A DNA stretch of 64,000 nucleotides from Neobacillus sp. PS3-12. Lineage in GTDB: Bacteria > Bacillota > Bacilli > Bacillales > Cytobacillaceae. The stretch covers positions 5,058,001 to 5,122,000 of the forward strand of contig NZ_CP133268.1 of NCBI RefSeq assembly GCF_030915385.1. The letters are read 5' to 3'. Of this stretch, positions 50,282 through 59,860 are shown one piece after another (position 1 is the first letter of the stretch; each line of letters starts with the position of its first letter). The position numbers and the translations under genes are program-made. The notes under the pieces are model-generated. The model ran no database searches. It was not told the DNA's origin and worked only from the letters and a program-made list of their open reading frames with translations.

Positions 50282-50629
50282 TTATTGATAAGGGAATTGG
50301 CTTGAATAGTTACTAAATTGCTGGTATGCCTGGTCGAGCTTTTGCTGATCCTCTGCTTCAAGCTTGTACCAGCCATTTTGGAACATCAGTTTATAAAGTT
50401 CACGGCTGTTCTGATGGGTTTCATTCAGTATTTGTATTAAATCAGCATGAAGCTGATCGTGACTTGCTTCACGGACAGCTATGTTTAAACTGTCAGTTAT
50501 ATATTTACATGTACTAAGGCCGTCATTGATGAAATCACGATCGTTCATTTCTGGGCCTTTTACTTTTGGTAATTGCCCGGTTTGCTGATTTGCAATTTGC
50601 TTGCTGTTTTGATTCTGTTGATTTTGCAT
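50282..50629 (-). CDS. CotF-like spore coat protein
   Basis: 115 residues from the ATG at 50629, nine bases after GGAGG; the longer frame to 50644 overlaps the RBS. After a Gln/Asn-rich start comes the coat-F helical domain (MNDRDFINDGLSTCKYITDSLNIAVREASHDQL, written here only to indicate its extent; key pieces DRDFINDGL and NETHQNSRELYKLMFQNGWY). Two adjacent genes of this type are usual in Bacilli. Likely co-transcribed with the following (upstream) gene at 50943. Confidence 0.82.
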   Translation of the reverse strand: MQNQQNQNSKQIANQQTGQLPKVKGPEMNDRDFINDGLSTCKYITDSLNIAVREASHDQLHADLIQILNETHQNSRELYKLMFQNGWYKLEAEDQQKLDQAYQQFSNYSSQFPYQ

Positions 50630-50652
50630 ACAAATTACCTCCAATATATATA

Positions 50653-50943
50653 TTACTGCAATGGTGTTTGTTGATTCGGTAAATTAGCTAATGCTACGTT
50701 GTTATTAACTTGCAGGTGCGGAAGTAATCTTTGATAGTGATTTTGGTGCATTTGCCCGGCTTTTTCTAGTGCTTGCTTAATTTGCGGATTGGTTACTTGT
50801 TGGGCTAGATGATGGAACTTTTTAAAAGCTAATAATTCCCATGATAAAACATCTTTAATATAGAGCAAATCTTTTGTTGTGATGGCTCTTGGCGGATTAG
50901 GAATTTGCGGCTGGTTTGTTTGCGATTGCGATTGCATTTGCAT
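50653..50943 (-). CDS. Small ferritin-like coat-F-related protein
   Basis: 96 residues, Gln/Asn/Pro-rich ends around two helices (TTKDLLYIKDVLSWELLAF, then KQALEKAGQMHQNHYQRLLPH). This resembles the coat-F/ferritin-like small spore proteins. GGAGA precedes the ATG by eight bases. It lies 24 bases upstream of the CotF-like gene in the same direction, so the two form an operon. Confidence 0.7.
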   Translation of the reverse strand: MQMQSQSQTNQPQIPNPPRAITTKDLLYIKDVLSWELLAFKKFHHLAQQVTNPQIKQALEKAGQMHQNHYQRLLPHLQVNNNVALANLPNQQTPLQ

Positions 50944-51119
50944 TTGTAGTATCTCCTTTCATCTTCACATCGTTTTTAAATTGCACTAATCTAATGGCAT
51001 ATATGCAATCATATGAGATAAAAGGTATCAGGAGAAATACATAATTCGAAAAGTAAGATAGAAGTATAATAAAGTGAAAAATTTTTTGGTGAATCCAAAT
51101 AATGAAGCGGGGATGAAAT

Positions 51120-51671
51120 ATGTATACATCAATTTCAGAATTTATTGAGGAATGGAACCAAGAGGCTGAATCAACGCAAAGAGTTTTGGATGCTTTGACG
51201 GATCAATCATTGCAGCAGGAAGTGTCCCCAAATGATCGGACATTGGGGAGATTGGCATGGCATATCGTGACAAGCACACCAGGAATGCTGAACGAATTTG
51301 GAATATCTGTTCAATTAGTGGAACAATCAGATAATGTTCCCACCTCTGCCAAAAAAATAGCTGATACCTATCGAGCCCTCAGTATAAATGCTGCTGAAGC
51401 AGTGAGACAGCAATGGATGGACGAATCTTTAAAGGAAAAAAAAGAAGTCTTTTTCAGGGAAATGCAAAAAGCAGCGATGCTTTCTCTGTTAATGAAGCAT
51501 ATCATTCATCATCGCGGCCAAATGACGATCCTCATGAGACAGGCAGGATTGACTGTTCCTGGCATATACGGACTGGCTGCGAAGAATGGAGCAAAATCGG
51601 AATGGAAGCTCCAAAAATATAAAAAAGCTTTGAAATTTAAACGGGGATCAAGTAAGATGAAATTACCATAA
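51120..51671 (+). CDS. DinB/YfiT-like metalloprotein
   Basis: 183 residues, four-helix DinB fold. The three-histidine metal site is seen in LAWHIVTS and in KHIIHHRGQM, the latter the usual H-x3-H-x-G-Q end. Members include thiol-dependent transferases and detoxification proteins. GGGGA is the RBS. Single-gene unit. Confidence 0.88.
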   Translation: MYTSISEFIEEWNQEAESTQRVLDALTDQSLQQEVSPNDRTLGRLAWHIVTSTPGMLNEFGISVQLVEQSDNVPTSAKKIADTYRALSINAAEAVRQQWMDESLKEKKEVFFREMQKAAMLSLLMKHIIHHRGQMTILMRQAGLTVPGIYGLAAKNGAKSEWKLQKYKKALKFKRGSSKMKLP

Positions 51672-51869
51672 TTTGAAAAGAGTGAAAAAAAGCCAATGAT
51701 CTACTAAATCTTTTCTGAAAAAGTCAATTCGTATTATGCGAAATTCTTTTCTGGATAGGTTAGTGCGGGCTTTTTTTTGAATGATGGGAGTACATATGTA
51801 ATGGTTGTACTCTGTCTTCTTATGAAATCTCTGCCTCCTGTCCAGAATGATGGATAAGGAGGTTTTTTT

Positions 51870-53114
51870 ATGTCCAAAACAAATTCGGATATGTCGATGG
51901 GTGCATTGTTCCGCAACCGAGTGATCAGAACGATCTTACTTTCAGCCCTGTTCCTGCAAATAGGCATATGGGTGCGCAACTACTCAATTCTGTTATTCGT
52001 AATTGAGAAAACCCATGAAAATCCAGTAGCTGTGTCACTTATTTCAGTAGCTGAATTTGCCCCCATTTTTTTGTTTTCTTTTATCGGGGGTACTTTTGCT
52101 GATAGATGGAGGCCTAAAAAGACAATGGTTTGGTGCGATTTTCTTAGCGCTATTTCCATTTTTGCAGTCTTATTAACTCTTATTTTTGGAAGCTGGAAGG
52201 TTATTTTCTTTGCTACACTTGTTTCGTCGATTCTATCTCAGTTTTCACAACCATCTGGGATGAAACTTTTCAAGCTCCACGTAAATGATGAGTTGATCCA
52301 ACTTGGTATGTCTATGTACCAAACATTATTTGCTGCATTTATGATACTTGGTCCAATTATTGGCACTTTTGTTTATCAGCATTATGGCATTACGATTGCG
52401 ATCGCGATCATGGGGATTGCATTTTTACTTTCAGCTGGAATACTTTTTATGCTGCCTCCTGATAGAGAACTTGACGAGAAGAAAGAGAATACCGCTCTAT
52501 TATTTGAAATGAAGGCTGGTTTTCAATATGTATGGAACTCTCGTGTACTCACATTACTTGGAATGAGCTTTGCAGCAGCCGGATTAGCCATGGGATTGAC
52601 ACAACCGCTTGCAGTTTTCATTATTACTGAGCAGTTAGATTTACCAAAAGAGTTGCTGCAATGGCTGATGGCTGCTTTTGGAGCCGGAATGATTTTGGGC
52701 GGCGGGCTAACGATGGCGGTTGCAAAAAAAATCCCGCCTCAAGCACTCCTTATGAGCGGAATGATCATCAGTGCCTTTGGCTTTATTGTGATTGGAATAT
52801 CAGAAACATTATCATTGACACTAATTGCCCAATTTGTTAGCGGCTTATTTATGCCAGCAATACAAATTGGTATTAATACAATGATCTTACAGAACACAGA
52901 AGAAAGTTTCATTGGTCGGGTAAATGGGATTTTAAACCCAATTTTTATGGGGACGATGGTTATTACCATGACAGCCAGCGGCTGGCTGAAAAATGTATTC
53001 TCATTATTAACGATCTATGAGGTCTCGGCGCTGTTGCTTATTATTGGTGCTGCTACTCTTGTTCCTCTGTTTAAGCAGGTAGTTGTTGGGTTAAATAAAG
53101 AGGAAGAACTTTAA
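51870..53114 (+). CDS. MFS exporter (MFS_3/EntS-like)
   Basis: 414 residues, 12 helices in two halves. Typical pieces are the loop 2-3 motif GGTFADRWRPKKTM and the second-half FGAGMILGGGLTMAVAKKI. GGAGG precedes the ATG by seven bases. Members export drugs, siderophores or macrolides; no substrate can be read. Ends at the terminator at 53126. Confidence 0.9.
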   Translation: MSKTNSDMSMGALFRNRVIRTILLSALFLQIGIWVRNYSILLFVIEKTHENPVAVSLISVAEFAPIFLFSFIGGTFADRWRPKKTMVWCDFLSAISIFAVLLTLIFGSWKVIFFATLVSSILSQFSQPSGMKLFKLHVNDELIQLGMSMYQTLFAAFMILGPIIGTFVYQHYGITIAIAIMGIAFLLSAGILFMLPPDRELDEKKENTALLFEMKAGFQYVWNSRVLTLLGMSFAAAGLAMGLTQPLAVFIITEQLDLPKELLQWLMAAFGAGMILGGGLTMAVAKKIPPQALLMSGMIISAFGFIVIGISETLSLTLIAQFVSGLFMPAIQIGINTMILQNTEESFIGRVNGILNPIFMGTMVITMTASGWLKNVFSLLTIYEVSALLLIIGAATLVPLFKQVVVGLNKEEEL

Positions 53115-53125
53115 AAGATGAAGTA

Positions 53126-53154
53126 AAAAACTCCTGAACAGGAGTTTTTTTTTA
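53126..53154. terminator. Terminator of the MFS gene
   Basis: AAAAAACTCCTG and CAGGAGTTTTTTTTT form a perfect stem with a two-base AA gap. Confidence 0.9.
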
Positions 53155-53439
53155 ATAAGATTCATAAAAGCGACAATACATTATGAGTAAATTCATAATT
53201 CTGACACTTAGCTATATTGTATTCGAGTTTTCAACAAATTAAAATTTTAGTAATAACAAGGATTTTTTCGGTGTGAAAAATCACATGAATCTAGGGGATT
53301 TTTCGGTAAAATAAAAATAAACAGAGATCCGTAGTAATCGACGAACCATTTACAGCATTGAAATAACAGTATTTTTATTGCGGTATTCTAATAGCTATAT
53401 AGAATTTCCAAAACATAAAAAACAATGGAGGTACTTTTT

Positions 53440-55374
53440 TTGAAAACGGAAGAACAAATATCATTAAAAGATCTTCTTTCATTTCAATCAAGTAAGGGTG
53501 AAATCTTTTTAAACGATAAGCGGATGATTATTTCAAGTGCGGATGCTTGGGGGTTGCTGCGGAAGGACTTAATTGCCGCTCTTGGAATGGAAAGAGCGAA
53601 ACGATTCTTGTTGCGGCACGGATGGAACTCAGGAGTCAACGATGCTAGAAATCTAAAGGGAATGTTTGAGTGGGGAAGTGATCTGGAATGGCTCTTGGCA
53701 GGTCCCCAAATACATACACTTTTAGGAAGTGTATTTTCAGAGGTTACGAAACTGGATGTAAATATCGAAGCGGGTACTTTTTATCTTGAGGGTATTTGGC
53801 ATCATTCCTATGAAGCCGAGCAGCATTTGCTTCATTTCCCGCACCATTACCAATCGGTTTGCTATAATTTGATCGGATACGCTGGTGGATATTCAAGTGA
53901 ATATTTTGGAAAAAAAATCATTTATAAAGAAGTTGAATGTATCGGAAAAGGAGATAAACAATGCCGATTTATTGGAAAAACTGTAGAAGAGTGGGGAGAC
54001 GAAGTTGCTGATGAATTAGTCAACTATGAAGAGGAGAGTATGGCAAATGAATTGGATTGTGCCTACCGAAGGATTGAAAAGCAAAAAGAGACTTTAAATT
54101 TGGGATCAAAAATTCATCATAAATTAACGAATATTGTCTTAGAAGGTAAAGGCTTAGATACGCTTGCAAAGACCCTCGGGGAAAGTTTAGTTTGTTCTGT
54201 AGCTATTGAAAATTCAAACTTTGATCTTCTTGCCAGCTTTGCACAAGCTTCAGAATATCCATTATTCTCGCTCAGAGCTTTATTAAAGTCTTCCAATTTA
54301 CAAAAAGAGCAGCGGGATATGATTAATAAATTGTTAGAAGAAAGACGAACAATCAAACTTACTCTTCCAACTGGTTTTGGGAACGAACATCGATTAATTT
54401 CCCCTGTCATTCTCCGAAATCAAATATTTGGGTTCGTATCGCTGATAAAAAACGAAGCCTCATTTGAAGAAACGGAAGTGGTGGCATTGGAGCGGGCTGC
54501 TACTGTTTGTGCTGTTCATTTATATATTGAGAGAAACACGATAGAAACTGAGCAGAGAATGAAGGGTAAGCTGCTTGATGAGTTATTAAATAAAGAAGCA
54601 GATATTTCATATATCACAAAACGGTTAAATTATATTGGATATAATATCTCAGATCCATATTATGTAGTTTTATTCCAATTTGAGGATAATAAAAGTCAAA
54701 ATGTCAACGAACAAAAAGATGATTGTACGGGGATTCGCAATAAAATTATTAATATACTTACAACAAGACTACAGCAAGCAGGTTATCATTGTTTAATATC
54801 TGAAAAAATTGACCAAGTCTATTCCCTCGTTCCTTTGAAGTTTGTTCAACAACAAAGGCTGCCAATAAAACAGTATGGCGAATATTTACTTGGACAGTTA
54901 TCGGATTACCCTTTTGACGTTAAAGTTACATTAGGTATTAGCAATATATATAGTGATATTTCAAAGTTTTGTCAGGGCTATCAGGAAGTAAACAAAGCAA
55001 TTGAAATTGCTAAAATTAAACAGAAGAACCAGCAGGTTGTTCTATCATCCGAGTTAGGTCACGTGGGGCTCTTGTTAAATGCCCGAAATCCTGAAGAATT
55101 GGAATCGTTTGCATACGGTCAATTAGGTCAGTTGTTTGAATATGACCAAAACAATCATGCAGAATTATTGAAAACCTTATATATATATATAGAAAGTGAG
55201 CATAATCTCCATAAAACAGCGCGGATCATGAACATTTCGATAAGTGGTATGCGCTATCGATTAAAAAGAATTATGGAATTGCTAGATATGGAAAGTATGG
55301 ATTCTTCAAGGAGATTCGAGTTACAGTTAGCGTTAGATATTTTTTTAGTGTTAGGGAAATTAGAATTGGACTAA
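53440..55374 (+). CDS. V4R/XylR-N sensor with PucR-type C-terminal HTH (aromatic activator)
   Basis: 644 residues from a TTG seven bases after GGAGGT; the ATG at 53425 overlaps the RBS. Residues to about 110 are an XylR-N/PocR-like domain (SADAWGLLRKDLIAALG, RHGWNSGVNDARN), about 110-200 a V4R ligand-binding domain with GYAGGYSSEYFGKK and IGKGDKQCRFIGK, about 215-400 coiled and GAF-like, then a PucR-type region ending in the HTH_30 motif (HNLHKTARIMNISISGMRYRLKRI). Unlike XylR/DmpR it has no AAA+ sigma-54 domain. It probably senses an aromatic compound directly and activates the meta-cleavage genes downstream. Confidence 0.85.
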   Translation: MKTEEQISLKDLLSFQSSKGEIFLNDKRMIISSADAWGLLRKDLIAALGMERAKRFLLRHGWNSGVNDARNLKGMFEWGSDLEWLLAGPQIHTLLGSVFSEVTKLDVNIEAGTFYLEGIWHHSYEAEQHLLHFPHHYQSVCYNLIGYAGGYSSEYFGKKIIYKEVECIGKGDKQCRFIGKTVEEWGDEVADELVNYEEESMANELDCAYRRIEKQKETLNLGSKIHHKLTNIVLEGKGLDTLAKTLGESLVCSVAIENSNFDLLASFAQASEYPLFSLRALLKSSNLQKEQRDMINKLLEERRTIKLTLPTGFGNEHRLISPVILRNQIFGFVSLIKNEASFEETEVVALERAATVCAVHLYIERNTIETEQRMKGKLLDELLNKEADISYITKRLNYIGYNISDPYYVVLFQFEDNKSQNVNEQKDDCTGIRNKIINILTTRLQQAGYHCLISEKIDQVYSLVPLKFVQQQRLPIKQYGEYLLGQLSDYPFDVKVTLGISNIYSDISKFCQGYQEVNKAIEIAKIKQKNQQVVLSSELGHVGLLLNARNPEELESFAYGQLGQLFEYDQNNHAELLKTLYIYIESEHNLHKTARIMNISISGMRYRLKRIMELLDMESMDSSRRFELQLALDIFLVLGKLELD

Positions 55375-55383
55375 GTTACCTTC

Positions 55384-55411
55384 GAGGCTGTCCGCCAGAC
55401 GGCCTCTTTTT
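55384..55411 (+). terminator. Terminator of the activator gene
   Basis: GAGGCTGTC and GACGGCCTC pair with one mismatch around CGCCA, followed by T6. Confidence 0.82.
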
Positions 55412-55467
55412 TATTAGCTACTAAACTTTATTAAAATACAGATTAGACAGATTCGTATAGATTAAAG

Positions 55468-55484
55468 TAGGCTTATTAAGCCTA
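55468..55484. promoter_or_regulatory. 17-bp palindrome upstream of the aromatic genes
   Basis: TAGGCTTA, a T, TAAGCCTA: a perfect palindrome between the activator gene and the small ORF at 55571. A candidate binding site for the activator. Confidence 0.45.
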
Positions 55485-55570
55485 ATCAATTTAACAGATT
55501 AAGTCAGAATGAAATTATAAAATACAACTACACTAGTCGTATAAATATTTAGAAAATTCAATTATTATTT

Positions 55571-55954
55571 ATGCTAGGAGTTTATAAATGGAGAGAGTTA
55601 AAGGATCATAGTTTAGATTTTGAACTTTTAAACTCTTTAAAAAGGAAGTGGAATGGGATGGCGATTATTGATGAACGGAACCGTTATGTGGCTTTAGATT
55701 TGAATAATGGCGAAGTGACGGAAGCAATCATCGAAGCAATCGAACTAGATAATGAAAATGTTGTAGTTACCCGTTTACCAGAAAAGATAAAAGTAGAAGT
55801 ATTGAATAAATTGGTCATCAATCGTGAAACTGTTGAGGATTGTCTGGATGGAAATTGGCAAACAAAAGACCTTCAAATAGTTGTTCAATCATACTATGGA
55901 TTTTTAGGAGATTGGGATGAAGATCACATTATTTTACAATGGGATAGCGTTTAA
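55571..55954 (+). CDS. Hypothetical acidic protein, up to 127 residues
   Basis: An open frame with a balanced coding look (ERNRYVALDLNNGEV, LPEKIKVEVLNKLVINRE, YYGFLGDWDEDHIILQW), rich in acidic residues. I recognise no family. No RBS precedes the ATG at 55571; an internal ATG at 55658 follows GGAAGTGG and would give 98 residues. AGGAG at 55576 fits an ATG in another frame, suggesting possible N-terminal frame trouble. It lies between the activator and the dioxygenase, same strand. Confidence 0.5.
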   Translation: MLGVYKWRELKDHSLDFELLNSLKRKWNGMAIIDERNRYVALDLNNGEVTEAIIEAIELDNENVVVTRLPEKIKVEVLNKLVINRETVEDCLDGNWQTKDLQIVVQSYYGFLGDWDEDHIILQWDSV

Positions 55955-56045
55955 AGTGAATCTTAAAATAATTGTTAGTCAAAAATCACTTAAATAATAT
56001 CAAAATGGTAATAAGTAGGTTTAGTATAAATAAAGGGCATTTTAA

Positions 56046-56080
56046 CCAACCTATTCAGTCTAACTGAATGTGTTAGTTGG
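56046..56080. other. Inverted repeats in the dioxygenase leader
   Basis: Nested arms CCAAC...GTTGG and ATTCAGT...ACTGAAT lie about 115-150 bases upstream of the dioxygenase start. Could be an operator or an RNA hairpin; no T tract follows. Confidence 0.45.
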
Positions 56081-56195
56081 AGGATAAGAATTTAGACACG
56101 AGCTATTGTATGAATATTTGTAATATTTCGTTAGAATAATTCATGTAAGGTTCAATTCCAAATATAAAAAATTGAAATGCTGGAGGAATCAGAGT

Positions 56196-57107
56196 ATGGG
56201 AATTATGCGTTTGGGAAGGGTTCAGCTTAGATGTCATAACTGGGAAAAAAGTGTGGAGTACTATAAAAAAGTTATTGGCTTAATAGAAACCGCCAGAGAT
56301 GAAAATCATGTTTACCTAAAAGCATGGGATGAGTATGACCACCATAGCGTCATCTTAGAAAAATCTGATTCTGCCGGCTTGGACCATCTGGCTTTTAAGG
56401 TAAAAGATGAAGCAGATCTAGATTATTATGAACAAAAATTGATTGAATATGGTGTTGAGGTTTCCCGCACTCCTGCTGGAATGCGGATTGCCGAGGGTGA
56501 AGCAGTTCGTTTCCAACTCCCTACTGGCCAATATATGGAACTTTATCATCAAATTGAAGTAGTTGGTAACGGTCTTCCGCTTACCAATCCAGATCCATGG
56601 CCAGATGGATTAGTTGGAATTCATCCACCTCGTCTAGATCACCTCTTAATTAGCGGTGAGGATGTTGAAGGAACCACAAAATTGTTACAAGAAGTGTTTG
56701 GATTTGGGATGAGTGAGAAGGTACTGCTTGATGATGGCGAAAGTATGTTGGCAACATGGCTCTTTATTACGAATACAGCACACGACATTGCCGTTATTAA
56801 AGGACCAAATGCTGGGGTGCACCATGTAGCATTCTATCTTGATGAGTGGAATGATATCCGTAAGGCGGCCGACATTATGGGCAAAAATCATGTCAGTATT
56901 GATATTGGGCCTACACGTCATGGTATTACCCGTGGAACGACCATTTACTTCTTTGATCCATCTGGCAACCGAAACGAAGTATTTTGCGGCGGATATATCA
57001 CGTATGCAGATTTCCCAACCATTACTTGGACATTTGATTCTCTTGGTGCTGCGATTTTCTACTATAATAAAGAACTCAATGAAAGGTTTACATCAGTCTT
57101 CTCTTAA
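56196..57107 (+). CDS. Catechol 2,3-dioxygenase (extradiol, VOC fold)
   Basis: 303 residues from the ATG at 56196, nine bases after GGAGG. Two-domain type I extradiol dioxygenase. The Fe(II) ligands are H149 (RLDHLLIS), H210 (GVHHVAFYL) and E261 (NRNEVFCGG), with the same spacing of 61 and 51 residues as H153/H214/E265 of XylE. It opens the catechol ring to 2-hydroxymuconic semialdehyde. It is followed by the ferredoxin after 23 bases, the usual XylE-XylT neighbourhood. Confidence 0.95.
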   Translation: MGIMRLGRVQLRCHNWEKSVEYYKKVIGLIETARDENHVYLKAWDEYDHHSVILEKSDSAGLDHLAFKVKDEADLDYYEQKLIEYGVEVSRTPAGMRIAEGEAVRFQLPTGQYMELYHQIEVVGNGLPLTNPDPWPDGLVGIHPPRLDHLLISGEDVEGTTKLLQEVFGFGMSEKVLLDDGESMLATWLFITNTAHDIAVIKGPNAGVHHVAFYLDEWNDIRKAADIMGKNHVSIDIGPTRHGITRGTTIYFFDPSGNRNEVFCGGYITYADFPTITWTFDSLGAAIFYYNKELNERFTSVFS

Positions 57108-57130
57108 TATGGGAATTGCGTGGTGATCAA

Positions 57131-57409
57131 ATGAGCAGTTATTGTATAAAGGTAGAGCCTGATGAGCGGACAATCATTGGAAATGATAATGACTTTATTT
57201 TGGATACAGCTATTCGAAATGGGGTCAAAATAAAGGTAGGCTGTAAAGGCGGCGGATGCGGCATCTGCAAAATTCAAATTCTTGAAGGGGATGTTGATCG
57301 GGGACATTCTGCCCGCTCTGTACTTCCACTCAATGAAATAGAACAGGGCTATGCACTTGCCTGTCAAACAAAGCCAAACACTGATGTTGTTATAAATATT
57401 GGAAAATAA
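57131..57409 (+). CDS. XylT-like [2Fe-2S] ferredoxin
   Basis: 92 residues from the ATG at 57131. Ligands are in VGCKGGGCGIC (C-x4-C-x2-C) and ALACQT. In toluene/xylene pathways the homologous XylT re-reduces the iron of catechol 2,3-dioxygenase after oxidative inactivation, which fits its position right after the dioxygenase. Ends at the terminator at 57425. Confidence 0.92.
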   Translation: MSSYCIKVEPDERTIIGNDNDFILDTAIRNGVKIKVGCKGGGCGICKIQILEGDVDRGHSARSVLPLNEIEQGYALACQTKPNTDVVINIGK

Positions 57410-57424
57410 GTACGGATAAAATAG

Positions 57425-57465
57425 AAAAGGCTTACAAGGAAAAAATCCCTTGTAAGCCTTTTTTT
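57425..57465 (+). terminator. Terminator of the dioxygenase-ferredoxin transcript
   Basis: AAAAGGCTTACAAGG pairs with a CCTTGTAAGCCTTTTTTT arm around AAAAAATC. Confidence 0.88.
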
Positions 57466-57491
57466 AGCATTGTTTTACTCACAAAAAATAA

Positions 57492-57527
57492 CTTCGACAT
57501 TTTCAAATTCATGTGCAAATGTCGAAG
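57492..57527 (-). terminator. Terminator of the HMS-hydrolase gene
   Basis: CTTCGACATTT and AAATGTCGAAG form an 11-pair stem. On the minus strand TTATTTTTT follows it, 17 bases after the hydrolase stop. Confidence 0.78.
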
Positions 57528-57543
57528 CCTTCCACACTACCTT

Positions 57544-58371
57544 TTATTTAACAGCTGGATTTAAAAACTCAATTACCTGACCAGCGAATTCTTTCGTTTT
57601 TTCAATTTGCACCCAGTGTCCACAATGAGGGAATACGTGCAGTTGAGCATCTGGAAGGGCCTTCACTAGTTTAAAGCTGGTTTCTTCTAATGGAATGACC
57701 TGATCTTCTCTGCCGTGGATCAATAATACCGGAAACTGTATTTCACTTAATTCATCAATTGATAACGCCATTGCATCAACATGTCTTTGGCGGGGTTCTG
57801 GGAACATTGATGAAAACGATTCCTGGAAGCCTTCTTGGATACTGGATTTGTAGCGCATTTCCACTAAATCACCGTTTTCAGCCATGCTTTGATCATAAGC
57901 AAATATTTTAATCAGATTTTTCATATTTTCGATGCTTGGCTGGTAGCCCCAAACGGCATCCAAGCCATATGCGATTGAATGATCGATCCCAACACTTCCC
58001 ATCAGAATCAATTTGTTAATAAGATCCGGGCGACGTTTAGCTACATGCAATGCGATGGCACCACCAAAGGAATTCCCGATAATCGAAACCTTCTTTTCAT
58101 TAACAGCTTCAAGAAAATTAATCATATGCTCTGCCCAGACGTCTATTCCGTATTGAATACCTTCAGGTCTGTCGGAATATCCAAAACCAACTACATCTGG
58201 TGCGTAAAGATGATAATGTTTTGAGAGAATTGGGAATACTAATCTCCAGTTCGCCCATGCTGAAACCCCAGGGCCAGAGCCGTGGATCAACAGTAATGCT
58301 TCCCCTTGACCATCTTCATGATAGTGGGTATTGATACCGTTTACATCAATATACTTACCGTTTTCTACCAT
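57544..58371 (-). CDS. 2-hydroxymuconic-semialdehyde hydrolase-like enzyme (XylF/DmpD type)
   Basis: 275 residues. The oxyanion loop LLIHGSGPGVSAWANWR is characteristic of meta-cleavage product hydrolases. The triad is S101 (IGNSFGG), D223 (HGREDQVIP) and H252 (HCGHWVQ), full length. It hydrolyses the ring-opened product of the dioxygenase at 56196. It is transcribed convergently to that gene, and so is controlled separately. Confidence 0.92.
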   Translation of the reverse strand: MVENGKYIDVNGINTHYHEDGQGEALLLIHGSGPGVSAWANWRLVFPILSKHYHLYAPDVVGFGYSDRPEGIQYGIDVWAEHMINFLEAVNEKKVSIIGNSFGGAIALHVAKRRPDLINKLILMGSVGIDHSIAYGLDAVWGYQPSIENMKNLIKIFAYDQSMAENGDLVEMRYKSSIQEGFQESFSSMFPEPRQRHVDAMALSIDELSEIQFPVLLIHGREDQVIPLEETSFKLVKALPDAQLHVFPHCGHWVQIEKTKEFAGQVIEFLNPAVK

Positions 58372-58549
58372 ATAAAAATCCCCTCCACTAAATTTTTCAA
58401 TCGTCCTCTGGCAATCACTTTGATTACAGAGACGACCAAAAAAGCTTACAAAATAGCTATTCGACTTTTATCAGAAGAAATCCTTCGAATTCACGATCCT
58501 TTTGTCGAAAAAATCTAAAAATAAGAATAGTAAAGGGGATCCGAAACCT

Positions 58550-58702
58550 TCAATTTATTCTCTTTTTCGTCACTCTTCTAATAATAAGTAAAATAAATTG
58601 ATAAAACAAAATTAGGAAAAGAATGACCACATATATTGCTCCACCCATAAAAAGAATGATTGAAATAATTCCTGATTCCTTTAACAGCTTAATTGTTAGC
58701 AT
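58550..58702 (-). CDS. 50-residue single-helix membrane protein at the end of the ger operon
   Basis: The ATG at 58702 overlaps the last codons of gerB by 14 bases and is preceded by AGAGGA at nine bases. The product begins MLTIKLLKESGIISIILF, has one long hydrophobic helix (about residues 12-41) and ends in basic RRVTKKRIN. I recognise no family. Its coupling to gerB suggests a small accessory subunit of the germinant receptor. Confidence 0.55.
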   Translation of the reverse strand: MLTIKLLKESGIISIILFMGGAIYVVILFLILFYQFILLIIRRVTKKRIN

Positions 58703-59807
58703 GCTTATTTTCCTCTTTTTGTGCTTTAGATTTTACCCATATGATCATTAGAATCAGGGTTGGAATAATAATGTAAAACATCGTGTCAATATACGGCGTA
58801 TTTATGTTCAGTCCTACCCAACGATGGTAGGTCAAATTTGGAAAGTACAAGATACTAACGGATGATAAAAAAATGGCGCAAAGTATGATTAACCAGTTTT
58901 TATGTGTTATTTTAAATAATGTTTGAAGGATCAAGACTCCTCCGTAAAAGAAAAGAGTCATTTTAAAAAAACCTCCAATTAAAATGAAGATAATCCCAAT
59001 CGGATCTAAATTTGTAATAAAATCGCCAACATTGATTAGTTTGATAACCTCAAACAGAGGAATCCAGGTGCCAGTGGTGATCCGCACACCCAATACTGAA
59101 ATCATAATAATAACGGATACAATCAAGAAAATGCCTGATATACCTACAGATACAAAGGATATTTTCCGAAAATCTGATTTTGTATTTACATATTTCCAAT
59201 ACATAAGAAATATGGACATTTCACCAAATGGAAAATTTAAGATTGATGGAAATGCATTATAAAAAACAGGTTTAAATCCATTTTCTAAAACAGGCTTTAA
59301 CTTTGAAAAATCTGCAATTCCAGACGCTAATGTTAGGGTGAAAATTAGTAGCAGAAAAAATAAATAAAATGGCAAGGCTAATTCAGCTGAACGGGCCAGC
59401 ACCTCAATACCAGAAGAAACGGCATAGATGGAAGTGAACATAACAAATAAAATTAACACGGTTAATGGAGTACTTGGTAAAATGGTGATTGTAAAAAGTT
59501 CTGTAAACTCACGAAGATTAAAGATCGCTGTAAAAAAAAAACTAAGTGCATATAACAAAGCCAATGGCCATGCCACCCATTTTCCTAAAACAGCGAATAA
59601 AATTTCTGGTAAATTTTTATTCGGATAGGTAAGTTGGATTTGTGTATAGATCCAAAGGATGACAAAACCCATCAACATGCCAATTACAATTGCAATCCAA
59701 GCATCTTGCTTTGCACCAATCCCTCGTGCAAAAAGGGTAGTACTTCCAATTTCATGGAAGATGATTAATGCTAATAATTGAAATTTGCTAATTCTCTCCA
59801 CTTGCAT
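58689..59807 (-). CDS. Spore germination GerB-type permease (copy 2)
   Basis: 372 residues from the ATG at 59807, just after GAGGATG; the longer frame to 59849 has no RBS. Ten-helix APC-like GerB protein (ISKFQLLALIIFHEIGSTTLF, then YVNTKSDFRKISF and GVRITTGTWIPLFEVIKLINVGDF). It is the inner-membrane B subunit of a germinant receptor. It pairs with the second GerC upstream. Confidence 0.92.
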   Translation of the reverse strand: MQVERISKFQLLALIIFHEIGSTTLFARGIGAKQDAWIAIVIGMLMGFVILWIYTQIQLTYPNKNLPEILFAVLGKWVAWPLALLYALSFFFTAIFNLREFTELFTITILPSTPLTVLILFVMFTSIYAVSSGIEVLARSAELALPFYLFFLLLIFTLTLASGIADFSKLKPVLENGFKPVFYNAFPSILNFPFGEMSIFLMYWKYVNTKSDFRKISFVSVGISGIFLIVSVIIMISVLGVRITTGTWIPLFEVIKLINVGDFITNLDPIGIIFILIGGFFKMTLFFYGGVLILQTLFKITHKNWLIILCAIFLSSVSILYFPNLTYHRWVGLNINTPYIDTMFYIIIPTLILMIIWVKSKAQKEENKHANN

Positions 59808-59860
59808 ATCATCCTCAATTTTAGAGTAAGACCAGTTTGTATCTCGCAAAAAATAACAAA

